64,000 bases of DNA from Nocardiopsis potens DSM 45234 (GTDB lineage: Bacteria; Actinomycetota; Actinomycetes; Streptosporangiales; Streptosporangiaceae). How positions within the stretch are numbered: the first letter of the stretch is position 1; each line of letters opens with the position of its first letter. Made by a program: the position numbers and the translations under genes. The DNA is taken from contig NZ_ANBB01000063.1 in the NCBI RefSeq assembly GCF_000341105.1, positions 1 to 64,000 of the forward strand, in the 5' to 3' direction. The notes under the pieces are model-generated. The model was not told the DNA's origin and ran no database searches. It worked only from the letters and a program-made list of their open reading frames with translations. Shown piece after piece: positions 53,364 to 62,325 of this stretch.

Positions 53364-53468
53364 CGCGGCCCCGCGGGGCGGGGGCGGCGCGATCCCCCGG
53401 GAAGCGCCGCCCGCCCCGCCCGGCCCCTGGCGCACCACCACCGACTTGGAAAGACGACGGTCACACTC

Positions 53469-54542
53469 ATGACGACGGCCCCGGAGACGGACAGCACCGG
53501 ACTCGGCGAGATCGCCCGCGACGCCGCGCGCGTCAGCGTCGGCGACAAGGCGATGATCAACGCCCGCGCGGACGTGAACCAGCTGCTGCCGCTCAAGTAC
53601 AACTGGGCCTGGGACAAGTACCTGGCGGGCTGCAACAACCACTGGATGCCCACCGAGGTGTCCATGCAGGCCGACATCGCCCTGTGGAAGTCGGCCGACG
53701 GCCTCACCGAGGACGAGCGGCTGATGCTCAAGCGGAACCTGGGCTTCTTCGCCACCGCGGAGTCCCTCGTCGCCAACAACATCGTGCTCGCGGTCTACCG
53801 GCAGCTGACCAACCCCGAGTGCCGCCAGTACCTGCTCCGCCAGGCCTTCGAGGAGGCCGTGCACACGCACACCTTCCAGTACATCTGCGAGAGCCTCGGC
53901 CTGGACGAGGGCGAGCTGTTCAACATGTACCGGGAGATCCCCTCCATCACGGAGAAGGACGCCTGGGCGCTGAAGTACACGCAGAACCTGGAGAACCCGG
54001 ACTTCGCCACCGGCACCCCCGAGGCGGACCAGGCCTTCCTCCGCGACCTGGTCGCGTTCTACGTGATCTTCGAGGGCATGTGGTTCTACACCGGCTTCGC
54101 GCAGATCCTCTCACTGGGCCGGCGGAACAAGATGGTCGGCATCGCCGAGCAGTACCAGTACATCCTGCGCGACGAGTCGATCCACCTGAACTTCGGCATC
54201 GACGTGATCAACCAGATCAAGCTGGAGAACCCCCACCTGTGGACCCCGGAGTTCCAGGAGGAGGTGCGCACCATGCTCACCGAGGCATGCGAACTGGAGA
54301 TCGCCTACGGCCGCGAGACCATGCCGCGCGGCATCCTCGGCCTCAACGCCGAGCTGTGCGAGCAGTACATGCACTTCATCACCGACCGCCGCGCCGAGCA
54401 GATCGGCCTGGCCCCGATCTTCGGCAACACGGAGAACCCCTTCCCGTGGATGTCGGAGATGATGGACCTGAACAAGGAGAAGAACTTCTTCGAGACCCGG
54501 GTCATCGAGTACCAGACCGGCGGCGGCCTGGACTGGGACTGA
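53469..54542 (+). CDS. nrdB: Class I ribonucleotide reductase beta subunit, class Ic-like (Phe at radical-Tyr site)
   Basis: The 357-residue subunit should carry the dinuclear metal cofactor that starts the radical chain. Ligands read directly are Glu98, Glu129, His132, Glu202, Glu236 and His239. The position four after His132, where ordinary class Ia proteins have the radical Tyr, is Phe136 ([11 protein letters not shown]). All seven positions match Chlamydia trachomatis NrdB (Glu89, Glu120, His123, Phe127, Glu193, Glu227, His230) with a constant offset of nine. That enzyme uses a Mn/Fe centre instead of a tyrosyl radical. A C-terminal Tyr ([10 protein letters not shown]) for radical transfer is kept. 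Confidence 0.95.
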   Translation: MTTAPETDSTGLGEIARDAARVSVGDKAMINARADVNQLLPLKYNWAWDKYLAGCNNHWMPTEVSMQADIALWKSADGLTEDERLMLKRNLGFFATAESLVANNIVLAVYRQLTNPECRQYLLRQAFEEAVHTHTFQYICESLGLDEGELFNMYREIPSITEKDAWALKYTQNLENPDFATGTPEADQAFLRDLVAFYVIFEGMWFYTGFAQILSLGRRNKMVGIAEQYQYILRDESIHLNFGIDVINQIKLENPHLWTPEFQEEVRTMLTEACELEIAYGRETMPRGILGLNAELCEQYMHFITDRRAEQIGLAPIFGNTENPFPWMSEMMDLNKEKNFFETRVIEYQTGGGLDWD

Positions 54543-54553
54543 CCCGCATGGAC

Positions 54554-54594
54554 ACGGCCCCCACCCCCCGTCGGCGGAGGGGAGTGGGGGCCGT
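54554..54594 (+). terminator. nrdAB terminator
   Basis: Perfect 11-base arms (ACGGCCCCCAC with GTGGGGGCCGT) at 54554-54564 and 54584-54594, followed by TT. It lies 12 bases past the nrdB stop. The rest of the gap to 54733 holds no gene. Confidence 0.8.
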
Positions 54595-54733
54595 TTCGAG
54601 GCCGTTTCGGGAGATGCTCCCGGAGTTCCCCCGGACTCCTCCGCACCGGCGCCCTGCCCTCGGCAGGGCGCCGTTCGCATGTGCGGCGGCCTCCCCGGCG
54701 CGGCTTCGGCGGCCGGGCGCCCGCCGGGGCGGG

Positions 54734-55684
54734 TCAGGCCCGGGCGTCGGCGAGGCGGCCGCGGATCATCAGGTCCATGACGCGCATGAAGCGGTCGGTG
54801 CGGTGGGGGCCGATGACGAAGGGGTTCGGGCCCTGGGGGTCGGCGCGCAGCTCGTCGATGCGCTGGAGGCCGTGGTCGTTGGGGTGGTTGGACAGCTCGA
54901 CGTCGGCGCCGGCGCGGTGCATGCGGCGGCGGAAGGCGGCGATGGAGTCGCGGTAGGTGCGCAGTTCGGCGGGGGCGGCGGGCGGGTTGGTGCCGCCCCA
55001 GAGCATGGCGGTGCGGGGGCGGCCGCGGTGGCGGGTGTCGAAGAGGGCCGAGACGGTGCCGGGGGTGTGGCCGGGGGTGTGGTGGAGGGTGACGGCGGTC
55101 GGGCCCAGGTCGAGGCGGTGGCCGTCGGTGATCTCCATGTCGCGGCGGGGGGCGTGCTCGTGTCCGTCGGCTTCGACGAGGTCCCAGTCGGTGGGGGACA
55201 TCAGGACGCGGGCGCCATGGCGGTCGGCGAGGTACCGGGCGCCGCCGAAGTGGTCGTAGTGGCCGTGGGTGACGACGATGTAGCGGATGTCGGCGGGGTC
55301 GGCGCCGACTTCGCGGAGCCCGGGTTCGATGACGGTGCGGGCGTCGTGCGGGCTGCGCAGGGCGTCGAAGAGGACGATGCCCTCGTCCGTGGTCAGGGCC
55401 ATGGCGTGGACGAAGCCGACGCTGAGGACGGCGAGGTCGTCGAGGATGCGGGTGGGCGGGGGCGCGGGGACCTCGCCGGGGATTTCGGTGTCGGGGTGGA
55501 GGGCCCTGGCGATGGCGGTGAGGACGGGGTCGTCGCCGGCGAGGCGGCGGGCGCGGTCGTAGTAGGGGGTTCCGGGGGCGGCGTCGGCGCGGGCGGGCGC
55601 GGCCGCGGCGGACAGGGCGGCGGCGGTGAGGGTGCCGAGCGCGAGGCGGCCCAGGGAGCGGCGGGTGATGGGGCCGGTGGGCAA
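54734..55684 (-). CDS. Tat-exported metallo-beta-lactamase-fold hydrolase
   Basis: The 316-residue protein begins with a twin-arginine signal (ITRRSLGRLALGTLTAAAL), so it is probably exported folded. The metal-binding motif THGHYDH gives His140, His142, Asp144 and His145; HHTPGHTPG and later SNHPNDHG supply more ligands. MBL-fold enzymes of this type hydrolyse lactones, thioesters or other esters; the substrate is unknown. No neighbouring pathway genes hint at a role. It is convergent with nrdAB and divergent from the proline-rich membrane protein. Confidence 0.87.
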   Translation of the reverse strand: MPTGPITRRSLGRLALGTLTAAALSAAAAPARADAAPGTPYYDRARRLAGDDPVLTAIARALHPDTEIPGEVPAPPPTRILDDLAVLSVGFVHAMALTTDEGIVLFDALRSPHDARTVIEPGLREVGADPADIRYIVVTHGHYDHFGGARYLADRHGARVLMSPTDWDLVEADGHEHAPRRDMEITDGHRLDLGPTAVTLHHTPGHTPGTVSALFDTRHRGRPRTAMLWGGTNPPAAPAELRTYRDSIAAFRRRMHRAGADVELSNHPNDHGLQRIDELRADPQGPNPFVIGPHRTDRFMRVMDLMIRGRLADARA

Positions 55685-55940
55685 GGAGGGCTCCTGTTCG
55701 TGCCGGGCGGGTGACGGGGCCGTGTCGGTCGGTGGGCCCGACGGGTGCGATGCGGGGCGGGGGCGGGATGTTCGATCGGATCACGGGGAGAATCGGGACC
55801 CCCGGGGCCCCTGGGGCGCGCCCGGACCGCTTACCGCCGTGGCCGAAATCGGTCCCAGAGCGAGCGATGAGAAACCGGGGCCGGCGGGGTCTGACAGAAT
55901 CGTCGGCGTTTCATCACTGATCACTACTGGAGTCACAAGA

Positions 55941-56768
55941 GTGTCGGACTATCCCCCACCGTCACAGGGTCCCGGGTTCGGACCGCAGCAGGGTCCGCCC
56001 CCCGGCGGACCGGGAGCCCGCCCCCCGCACCAGGGGCCGCCCCCGGGCGCCCCGGGCGCCTCTGGTGGAGCCCGCCCCCCGCACCCGCCGGGGCAGCAGG
56101 GCCCGCACGGCGCACCCCACCAGGGCGGCGGCCGCGGGGGTCCGCCGCCGCAGGGCCCGCCGCCGGCACCCGGCATGGGTGCGGGCAACAAGAAGCTGTT
56201 CATCATCCTGGGCTCGGCGGGCGCCGGGGCGCTCGTCCTCATCCTGACGCTCGTGCTGGTCCTGGGCGGCGGGTCGCCCTACTACTCGGAGCTGGTCAAC
56301 TGCAGTGACGTCGAAAGCGACCTCGGGCTGGAGGGCCGCGAGGCGCGCTCGGTCCCCGCGCTCTACGCCGACAGGGACGTGAACGCCAACGTCGACACCT
56401 TCGTCGAGTGCGAGGGGGAGGACGAGACCGGCGAGGTCGAGCTCCTGGTGCTGCTCCTCACGCCGTCCTACGCCGAACAGGACGGCGCCATGGAGGGGCG
56501 GGCCGACCTGGTCCACTACGAGGAGCAGGAAGACGGCAACAACTATGTGGAGCACGAGGTCTCCGTCGGCGACCACTCCCGGGCCCTCGACGACGAGAAC
56601 ATGGGGTCGCCCGAGGACTCCCTGGCGTTCGTCACCTACGCGAGCGGCAACCTCGTCCTGGCCTGCGCCGCGGAGGGGGCGGGCACTCCCGAGGAGCGCA
56701 TCGACCGCGCGATCGCGGCCTGCGGCTCCTACGAGGACGCGATGAAGGCCCAGGCCCCGACCATCTAG
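55941..56768 (+). CDS. Single-pass membrane protein with Pro/Gly-rich cytoplasmic part and external domain
   Basis: The 275-residue protein starts VSDYPPPSQGPGFGPQQG and stays Pro/Gly/Gln-rich for about 85 residues. A transmembrane segment (LFIILGSAGAGALVLILTLV) follows, then an acidic outer domain with two or three Cys residues (VNCSDVESDLGLEG, FVECEGED, LACAAEGAG). This architecture is common among uncharacterised actinomycete envelope proteins, including proteins near Ser/Thr kinases. The GTG at 55941 is preferred, since the long open frame upstream is not protein-like. Function is unknown. Confidence 0.75.
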   Translation: MSDYPPPSQGPGFGPQQGPPPGGPGARPPHQGPPPGAPGASGGARPPHPPGQQGPHGAPHQGGGRGGPPPQGPPPAPGMGAGNKKLFIILGSAGAGALVLILTLVLVLGGGSPYYSELVNCSDVESDLGLEGREARSVPALYADRDVNANVDTFVECEGEDETGEVELLVLLLTPSYAEQDGAMEGRADLVHYEEQEDGNNYVEHEVSVGDHSRALDDENMGSPEDSLAFVTYASGNLVLACAAEGAGTPEERIDRAIAACGSYEDAMKAQAPTI

Positions 56769-56876
56769 ACGGGCGGACCGCCGCACGGCGGACGCCACCG
56801 GCACGTCCGGGGCGGGAACGCGGTCCTGTTCGACCCGCTTCCGCCTCGGGCTCCCCCCGCACCCGCTCCTGAACCA

Positions 56877-56913
56877 GCGGCGCCCTCCGTCCGCGGAGGA
56901 GGGCGCCGCTTTT
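56877..56913 (+). terminator. Rho-independent terminator
   Basis: Perfect 12-base arms (GCGGCGCCCTCC and GGAGGGCGCCGC) at 56877-56888 and 56898-56909, followed by TTTT. One of the few classical terminators with a T-run in the window. Confidence 0.85.
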
Positions 56914-56980
56914 CCGTGTTCCGGCACAATCGGAGCCATGCCCCCCACGCCTCCGAACCCCCTGCCCCGGTTCCTCGAAG

Positions 56981-58408
56981 GTGAGCAGCAGCGTCGAGCA
57001 CACCACCGTCGGCAACGTTGCCCAGGTCGGCTCCGCCCGCGACGTCTACAACGTCTACAACGCCCCTGGCCCGGCCCCGGAGCGGGCCCTGGAGGCCGCC
57101 CCGGCCGGCGCGGTGCCGGTGGCCGGGGCCGACCCCCGGAAGCCGGGGGTGCACCCGGCCCGCCCCGGTGCCGACGGGGCCCGGCTGCCGCCCTATGTCC
57201 CCCGCGACCTCGACGGCGTGCTGGAGGACGCGGTGCGCGCCGCGGCCCGGAGCGGGGGCGCGGTGCTGGTGGTGGGCGACTCCACAGCCGGCAAGTCCCG
57301 CGCCCTGCACCGCGCCCTGACCGCGGTGGCCGGGCAGCGGTGGCTGCTCGCCCCGCCTCCCGGCACCGACCTGGGCGCCTTGGCCGAGTGCATCGGGGCC
57401 TCCGAAGAGTTCGCCGCGGCCGGGGCGGTGGTGTGGCCGGACGACGCCGACCGGTTCCTGGGCCGCGGTCGCGGCGGTCTCACCGAGACCACCCTCGCCC
57501 TGCTCACCCGGGCCGGGGCGGTCGTGGCGGCCACCCTGCGCACCGAGTTCCACGACGCCTACCTCGACGGCCCCGCCGCGGACCTCCAGGACCGGGTGCA
57601 GGCGCACCGGGAGCGGGAGGAAGCGGCCGCCCTGCTCCGGCGTCTCGACCCGATCGAGCTGGACCGGGCCTGGTCGCGCGGGGAGGTCGAGCGCGCCGCC
57701 GCCCACGGCGATGACCGACTGGCCGCGGCCGCCCGCGCGGCGAAGGACCGGGTCCACGGGGTGGCCGAGTACCTCGCGGCCGGACCGGACCTGCTGGGCC
57801 TGTGGCGCGGCGCCCGGCGCCCGACCTCCCGCGGCGGCCACCCCCGCGGGCACGCCATCGTGGCCGCGGCGGTGGACCTGGCCCGCACCGGCCTGCTCAC
57901 CCCGCCCGACCGCGCCTTGCTGGAGCGCGCCCACACCGCCTACCTGGCCGGCGCGGCGGCGCTGCGGCCCGAGCCCTTCGACCGGGCTCTGGCCTGGGCC
58001 CAGCAGGTGCGGCTGGGGGTGAGCGGGCTGCTCATCCCCGCCGACCTCGACGGCCGGCGCTGGCGCCCCTTCGACCACCTCGTCGAAGCCGCCGAGGCCC
58101 CCGTCCCCGAGGAGCTGTGGGAAGCGGCGCTGGAGCACACCGCGGACGACGATGAGCGCCTGGCCGTGGTCGACCGGGCCGACGAGGAGGCCCGGCGGGA
58201 CATCGCGGAGGCCGCCTGCGAACCGCTCGCCCGGGCAGGCCACCCGAAGGCCATGAACCTCATGGGCTCCTGGGCCCATGACGATGACAGAGCCGCCGAG
58301 GCCGAGGAATGGTGGCGCCGCGCCGCAGGCACCGGGGACACCACCGCGATGAACAACCTCGGCTTCCTGCTGAAGCATCGGGGTGAGGAGGCCGAGGCGG
58401 GGCGGTAG
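56981..58408 (+). CDS. P-loop NTPase with C-terminal Sel1/TPR repeats, probably truncated
   Basis: The 475-residue protein has a short N-terminal tag (VGNVAQVGSARDVYNVYN) like those of actinomycete STAND/TPR proteins. Walker A, GDSTAGKS, is at about 99-106; VVWPDDADRFL may be Walker B. The C-terminus has Sel1-type repeats (AEEWWRRAAGTGDTTAMNNLGFLL) that break off after about two units, where related proteins usually continue. The GTG has little room for a ribosome site; an ATG at 56938 in another frame opens a short peptide just ahead. Such proteins often act in signalling or defence. Truncation is inferred from the abrupt repeat end. Confidence 0.65.
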   Translation: MSSSVEHTTVGNVAQVGSARDVYNVYNAPGPAPERALEAAPAGAVPVAGADPRKPGVHPARPGADGARLPPYVPRDLDGVLEDAVRAAARSGGAVLVVGDSTAGKSRALHRALTAVAGQRWLLAPPPGTDLGALAECIGASEEFAAAGAVVWPDDADRFLGRGRGGLTETTLALLTRAGAVVAATLRTEFHDAYLDGPAADLQDRVQAHREREEAAALLRRLDPIELDRAWSRGEVERAAAHGDDRLAAAARAAKDRVHGVAEYLAAGPDLLGLWRGARRPTSRGGHPRGHAIVAAAVDLARTGLLTPPDRALLERAHTAYLAGAAALRPEPFDRALAWAQQVRLGVSGLLIPADLDGRRWRPFDHLVEAAEAPVPEELWEAALEHTADDDERLAVVDRADEEARRDIAEAACEPLARAGHPKAMNLMGSWAHDDDRAAEAEEWWRRAAGTGDTTAMNNLGFLLKHRGEEAEAGR

Positions 58409-58430
58409 CGCTGAATTGCGTTCCGGGGCG

Positions 58431-58763
58431 ATGAAGGCTCTGGCGTACGGCGAGTTCGGTGGCGCCATGGCCGCGCGGATCGATCACATCTTGGAGCCGG
58501 CCGAGGCCGACGACACGATCACCATTCAGATGATCAGGGCGGACCGCCTCAACGCCGGAAGTGCGGGCCCGTTCGTGATCACCGAGTTCCCGAACCGGGT
58601 GGATCCCACGGTCGTGCATCTGGAGACTGACACCGACGGCCTGTACCTGGAGGAACCCGAAGAGATCGCACGGTACCGCCGTCTCTTCAACCGCCTGCGA
58701 CTCGGGGCGCTCCGTCCCGGGGAGACCATCGCCCGACTACGAGAATTGACCGACCAGACATGA
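58431..58763 (+). pseudogene. Remnant of an Scr1-type (DUF5753) XRE regulator lacking its helix-turn-helix
   Basis: The 110 codons match the C-terminal half of DUF5753: FGGAMAARIDHILEPAE, TIQMIRADRLNAGSAGPFVI, and LYLEEPEEIARYRRLFNRL near the end. The N-terminal XRE DNA-binding domain and the first part of DUF5753 are absent; upstream lies the end of the NTPase gene. It therefore looks like a regulator decapitated by recombination. The stop overlaps the DUF397 start as ATGA, the normal coupling of such pairs, so the 3' end is original. It might still be translated from the ATG at 58431. Confidence 0.75.
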
Positions 58764-58963
58764 CATCGACGCGCTCTATTCCCAACGCCCTGTTCCGCAA
58801 GTCCAGCTACAGCCAGCCCCAGGGCGGCAACTGCGTCGAGGTCGCCGAGACGCCGGCCGTGTGCGCCGTGCGGGACAGCCTCCGCCCCGACGCGGGGCAC
58901 CTGGGGTTCCCCGCCGCCGAATGGGCCGCGTTCGTCCGCGGGGTGCGCAGCGACCTCACCTAG
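58760..58963 (+). CDS. DUF397 (Scr2-like) small protein
   Basis: The 67-residue protein has the DUF397 pattern FRKSSYSQPQGGNCVEVAE, then VRDSLRPDAG and AAEWAAFVRGVR at the end. DUF397 proteins pair with DUF5753/XRE regulators in Streptomyces-type actinomycetes and modulate differentiation or act as antitoxin-like partners. Here the partner gene immediately upstream, overlapping by four bases, has lost its DNA-binding half, so this copy may be an orphan. Confidence 0.88.
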   Translation: MTSTRSIPNALFRKSSYSQPQGGNCVEVAETPAVCAVRDSLRPDAGHLGFPAAEWAAFVRGVRSDLT

Positions 58964-58969
58964 ACGAGA

Positions 58970-59002
58970 GAGCGGCCCTCGGATCTCCTCCGAGGGCCGC
59001 TC
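58970..59002 (+). terminator. Terminator after DUF397
   Basis: Perfect 14-base arms at 58970-58983 and 58989-59002 with a five-base loop, seven bases past the stop. A TAGCCT box near 59088 may be the -10 for the kinase gene. Confidence 0.8.
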
Positions 59003-59131
59003 GCACATCGTGGGCGGCGGAGCGTCCGGCGGACCACCCCTCGAATAAGGGGCGGAATCGCCTCAATCGCAGGCATTCCGCTCCGCTAGCCTGAGCGGGT
59101 TCGAGAGCCGGCGGGCGGGGGAGGCGGCAGG

Positions 59132-61354
59132 GTGCGCGAGTTGGATCCCGAGGACCCCCGGGAGATCGGCGGGCACCGGTTGCTGCGCCGGATCGGGGCC
59201 GGCGGGATGGGCGTCGTCTACCTCGGGCTCGCGCCGCAGGGCGGGTTCAGCGCGGTGAAGGCGGTCCGCGCGGAGTACGCCGGCGATGCCGACTTCCGGG
59301 CGCGGTTCCGGCGCGAGGCCGCCGCGGCCCGCCGGGTCCGGGGCCCGTTCACCGCGCGGGTGCTCGGCGCCGACCCCGATGCCCCGCTGCCCTGGCTGGC
59401 CACCGAGTACATCCCCGGCCTCACCCTCGACCGGGCCGTGCGCGAGGTGGGCGAGTTCCAGGGGGAGCCGCTGCGGATCCTCGCCGCCGGGCTGGCCGAG
59501 GCGCTCGCCGCGATCCACGCCGCGGGACTGGTCCACCGCGACCTCAAGCCCTCCAACGTGCTGCTCTCCGACCGCGGCCCGCAGGTCATCGACTTCGGCA
59601 TCGCCCGGGCCGCCGACGCCACCGCGCTCACCGCCACCGGGCAGGCGCTGGGCACCCCCGGCTACATGTCGCCCGAACAGGTGACCGGCGGCGGGTCCGG
59701 GCCGCACAGCGACGTCTTCGCCTTCGGCGGCGTGCTGCTGTACGCCGCGACGGGGCGCCCGCCCTTCGGCCACGGGGATCCGATGGCCGTGCTCTACCGG
59801 GCCGTGCGCGAGGAACCCGACCTGACCGGGCTGCCCGCGTCCGTCGCCGGCCTGGTCCGCGCCTGCCTGGAGAAGGACCCGGCGGCCCGGCCCGGGCTCG
59901 CGGAGGTGCGCGCCGCCCTGGCCGGGCCGGACGGGGAGCCCGCCGCCGAGCGGGCGGCCCGCGCCGAGTGGCTGCCCGGGGCGGTCACCGCCGAGATCGC
60001 GCGGGGCGCGGCCGAGGTGCGCCGGGCCGGCGAGGAGGGGCCGGACCGCGGCGGGCGGGCCCGCTCCGGTGTCCTGCGCCCCCTGGCCTGGGCCGGGGCG
60101 GGCGGACTGGCCGTGCTGGCGGCCGCCGCGATCGCGCTGGCGTCCGCCGCCGACCGGGGGCTCCCCGGCGCGGGCGGGCCCGGAGAGTACCCCGGCGGCG
60201 ACGGCGGCGGCGCCCCGGGCGTCCTCCTCGGAGAGGCGGGGGCGGTCGAGGCCGAACCCGTCGCCGACGACCTGGCCGCGCTGGAGTGCTCCGGGGCGTA
60301 CGGGCCGGTGGAGGTCTACGGGCTGCGCTGGGTCGGCCACGGCACCGAGCTGCTGGCGCTGACCGACTACGGCCTGTCGCTGTTCGACGCGGACGAGGGC
60401 GAGGAGACCGCCCGGCTGGGCGGCCCCGGCCCGGACGCCGGGACGGAATGCCGCCGCTACGGGGACGGGTCGGCCGCGGTGCGGCGGATGGACGTGAGCG
60501 ACGACGGGCGGATCGCCGTGCAGGTCGCCCCCGAGGGGGACGAGATCCTCGCCTGGGACGTCGAGCGCCGCGAGGAGCTCCCGCCGATCGAGCTGAGCGG
60601 TGCGCTGGAGGACCCCGCCGTCGCGCTGAGCGGCGACGGCGAGACGGTCGCCGTCTCCGGCGGCGCGGGCGGGACCGCGCGGAGCCTGGAGGTCTTCCGG
60701 ACCGAGGGCGGCGAGCCGCTGCTCACCGAGGACTCCCCCTACTACGCCATCGACCTCGACTTCGACGGCGGCCGGCTGGCGGCCGTCGACGCCGCGGGCG
60801 AGCGGTCGGTCGCCCTGATCGACACCGCGTCGGGCCGGGTCGGCGAGCGCTACCCGGTGCGCGAGCCGGCCGGCGACCGCGCCTCCGCCCTGGTCGCCTT
60901 CGGCGGCGGCGACCTCCTCGCCTACACCACCGGCGCCTCGGTGGTCGTGTGGAACCCGGACACGGAGAGCGTGCTGTCCGAGTTCCCGTACGGGCCGGGC
61001 GCGGGCGCCGCCGACGGGTTCGGGTTCACCGGCGACTCGACGGTGGCCCTGGCGCTCTCCCCGGGAGGCTCCGGCGCCCCCGGCGGACTGGTGCGGCGGT
61101 GGAGCATCGCCGACGGCTCCGAGATGTCCTCGCTGGAAGGGGCGGGGTGGCGGTTCCCCGCCTTCCACCCGAGCGCCCCGGACAGGGCCCCGGAGATCGC
61201 CGCCTTCCGGACCCCGGACGGCACCGACCCCGGCCGCGCCGTCGCCATCGTCCGCCCGGAGGAGGGGGAGGACGCCACCCGCTGGCTCTCCTGGGGCCCG
61301 GCCGGCCTCGGCGGGCAGGCGGCCGGTTTCTCCACCGGAAAGCGCCGGGGATAG
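59132..61354 (+). CDS. Hanks-type Ser/Thr protein kinase with transmembrane segment and external beta-propeller-like domain
   Basis: Residues about 12-265 form the kinase: IGAGGMGVVYLG (P-loop), Lys43, HRDLKPSN with catalytic Asp136, DFG with Asp153, and GTPGYMSPEQ. A juxtamembrane stretch leads to a membrane segment (LAWAGAGGLAVLAAAAIALAS). The outer 370 residues contain WD40/YVTN-like blades such as MDVSDDGRIAVQVAP and VALSGDGETVAVSG. This differs from PknB-type PASTA receptors and suggests sensing of a protein or polymer. GTG start. No phosphatase or clear substrate gene lies next to it. Confidence 0.92.
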   Translation: MRELDPEDPREIGGHRLLRRIGAGGMGVVYLGLAPQGGFSAVKAVRAEYAGDADFRARFRREAAAARRVRGPFTARVLGADPDAPLPWLATEYIPGLTLDRAVREVGEFQGEPLRILAAGLAEALAAIHAAGLVHRDLKPSNVLLSDRGPQVIDFGIARAADATALTATGQALGTPGYMSPEQVTGGGSGPHSDVFAFGGVLLYAATGRPPFGHGDPMAVLYRAVREEPDLTGLPASVAGLVRACLEKDPAARPGLAEVRAALAGPDGEPAAERAARAEWLPGAVTAEIARGAAEVRRAGEEGPDRGGRARSGVLRPLAWAGAGGLAVLAAAAIALASAADRGLPGAGGPGEYPGGDGGGAPGVLLGEAGAVEAEPVADDLAALECSGAYGPVEVYGLRWVGHGTELLALTDYGLSLFDADEGEETARLGGPGPDAGTECRRYGDGSAAVRRMDVSDDGRIAVQVAPEGDEILAWDVERREELPPIELSGALEDPAVALSGDGETVAVSGGAGGTARSLEVFRTEGGEPLLTEDSPYYAIDLDFDGGRLAAVDAAGERSVALIDTASGRVGERYPVREPAGDRASALVAFGGGDLLAYTTGASVVVWNPDTESVLSEFPYGPGAGAADGFGFTGDSTVALALSPGGSGAPGGLVRRWSIADGSEMSSLEGAGWRFPAFHPSAPDRAPEIAAFRTPDGTDPGRAVAIVRPEEGEDATRWLSWGPAGLGGQAAGFSTGKRRG

Positions 61355-61389
61355 GATCGGCGCCTGCTCTGAGGTGAAAAGCGGAGAAC

Positions 61390-61833
61390 ATGCTCTTCTC
61401 GATCCCCACGTCCGGCTGGGTGCTGATCGCGCTCGCGGCGACGGCCGTCTTCCTGCTCGGCATGCGCGCCCTGATCATCGGCGCCGTGTCCGCGGACGGA
61501 ATCCCGCCCGAGATACAGGAGCGGAGCCGGCGGACGATGCGGAGGCTGTACACCGCGACGCCCGTGGTCGCCCTCATCGCCGTGGGGGTGCGGATGCTCC
61601 GCCCGGAGGAGCCGTCGACCGTCCTGTTCCTCTACAGCGTGGCGTTCACCGCCATCCCGCTCGTCCTCCTCCCGGTCCGCGGCCGGCTGTCCAGGGCCTA
61701 CCTCGCCCGGCTGCGGAACCCCGGTGCAGCCCCCGAGCCGGACCGGGTGGTGACGGTCTGGCTGATCGCCTCCCTGATGGCGGTCTGCCTGGCCGCCACG
61801 GCCGGGGTGATGGCCGCGAAGTACGGGGGCTGA
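61390..61833 (+). CDS. Small four-helix membrane protein of unknown function
   Basis: The 147-residue protein has about four hydrophobic segments, including SGWVLIALAATAVFLLG, ATPVVALIAVGVRML, STVLFLYSVAFTAIPLVLL and TVWLIASLMAVCLAATAGV. I recognise no family. The ATG lies 35 bases after the kinase stop with GGTGAAAAGCGGAG upstream, so it may be co-transcribed with the kinase and be a partner or target. There is no signal peptide apart from the first helix. Confidence 0.65.
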   Translation: MLFSIPTSGWVLIALAATAVFLLGMRALIIGAVSADGIPPEIQERSRRTMRRLYTATPVVALIAVGVRMLRPEEPSTVLFLYSVAFTAIPLVLLPVRGRLSRAYLARLRNPGAAPEPDRVVTVWLIASLMAVCLAATAGVMAAKYGG

Positions 61834-61888
61834 CCTCCCACCCGGAGCGCGCCTCCCCGGAGATCCCTCCCACCGCCGCCCCGGCCCC

Positions 61889-61919
61889 TTGCCCTGACGT
61901 CGGCGTCAAGGCCTAACTT
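61889..61919 (+). promoter_or_regulatory. MerR-type promoter with 19-bp spacer
   Basis: TTGCCC (61889-61894) and TAACTT (61914-61919) are separated by 19 bases that hold a partial dyad (TGACGTCGGCGTCA). The long spacer is the hallmark of promoters that MerR-family proteins activate by untwisting DNA. The ATG of the MerR gene is eight bases after the -10 box, so the transcript is probably leaderless. Confidence 0.75.
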
Positions 61920-61926
61920 CAATGCC

Positions 61927-62325
61927 ATGCGCATCGGTGAACTCGCGGAGCGGTCCGGGGTCAGCACCCGGACGCTGCGCTACTACGAATCCCGGGGGCT
62001 GCTGCCCGCCCGCCGGGCGGTCAACGGCCACCGGGTGTACGGCGACGGCGACCTGCGGCTGGTGCGGGAGATCCGCACCCTCCAGGACGTCGGGTTCAGC
62101 CTGGAGGAGACCCGGCCGTTCGTGCGGTGCCTGCAGGACGGGCACCCGGCCGGGGACTCCTGCCCCACCTCGCTGCAGGCCTACCGGGGCAAGCTCGCCG
62201 AGATCGACGCGCTGATGGAGCGGCTGCGCGGCGCCCGGGACCGGGTGAGCGCCCAGCTGCTCCGGGCAGAGGCGCGGCTCTCCGCCGACGCCGGACCGCG
62301 ATGCCAGTGGGAGGAGCAGGGATGA
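61927..62325 (+). CDS. MerR-family transcriptional regulator controlling thioredoxin
   Basis: The 132-residue protein starts MRIGELAERSGVSTRTLRYY and has the wing GHRVYGDGDLRLVREI. The segment VRCLQDGHPAGDSCPTSL, with two Cys ten residues apart, is followed by a long dimer helix. The Cys pair could be a redox or metal switch. The stop overlaps the thioredoxin gene as ATGA, so the two are co-translated and probably form an autoregulated thiol-stress operon. Confidence 0.9.
   Translation: MRIGELAERSGVSTRTLRYYESRGLLPARRAVNGHRVYGDGDLRLVREIRTLQDVGFSLEETRPFVRCLQDGHPAGDSCPTSLQAYRGKLAEIDALMERLRGARDRVSAQLLRAEARLSADAGPRCQWEEQG

Noticed and set aside
50813-55714. 1633-codon plus-strand frame through nrdA, nrdB and beyond
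   Set aside because: It is an out-of-frame shadow rich in Arg, Gly and Pro; nrdA and nrdB have complete family motifs in their own frames.
56050-56180. Collagen-like domain in the membrane protein at 55941
   Set aside because: The segment is Pro/Gly/Gln-rich but lacks a regular Gly-X-Y period over more than a few triplets.
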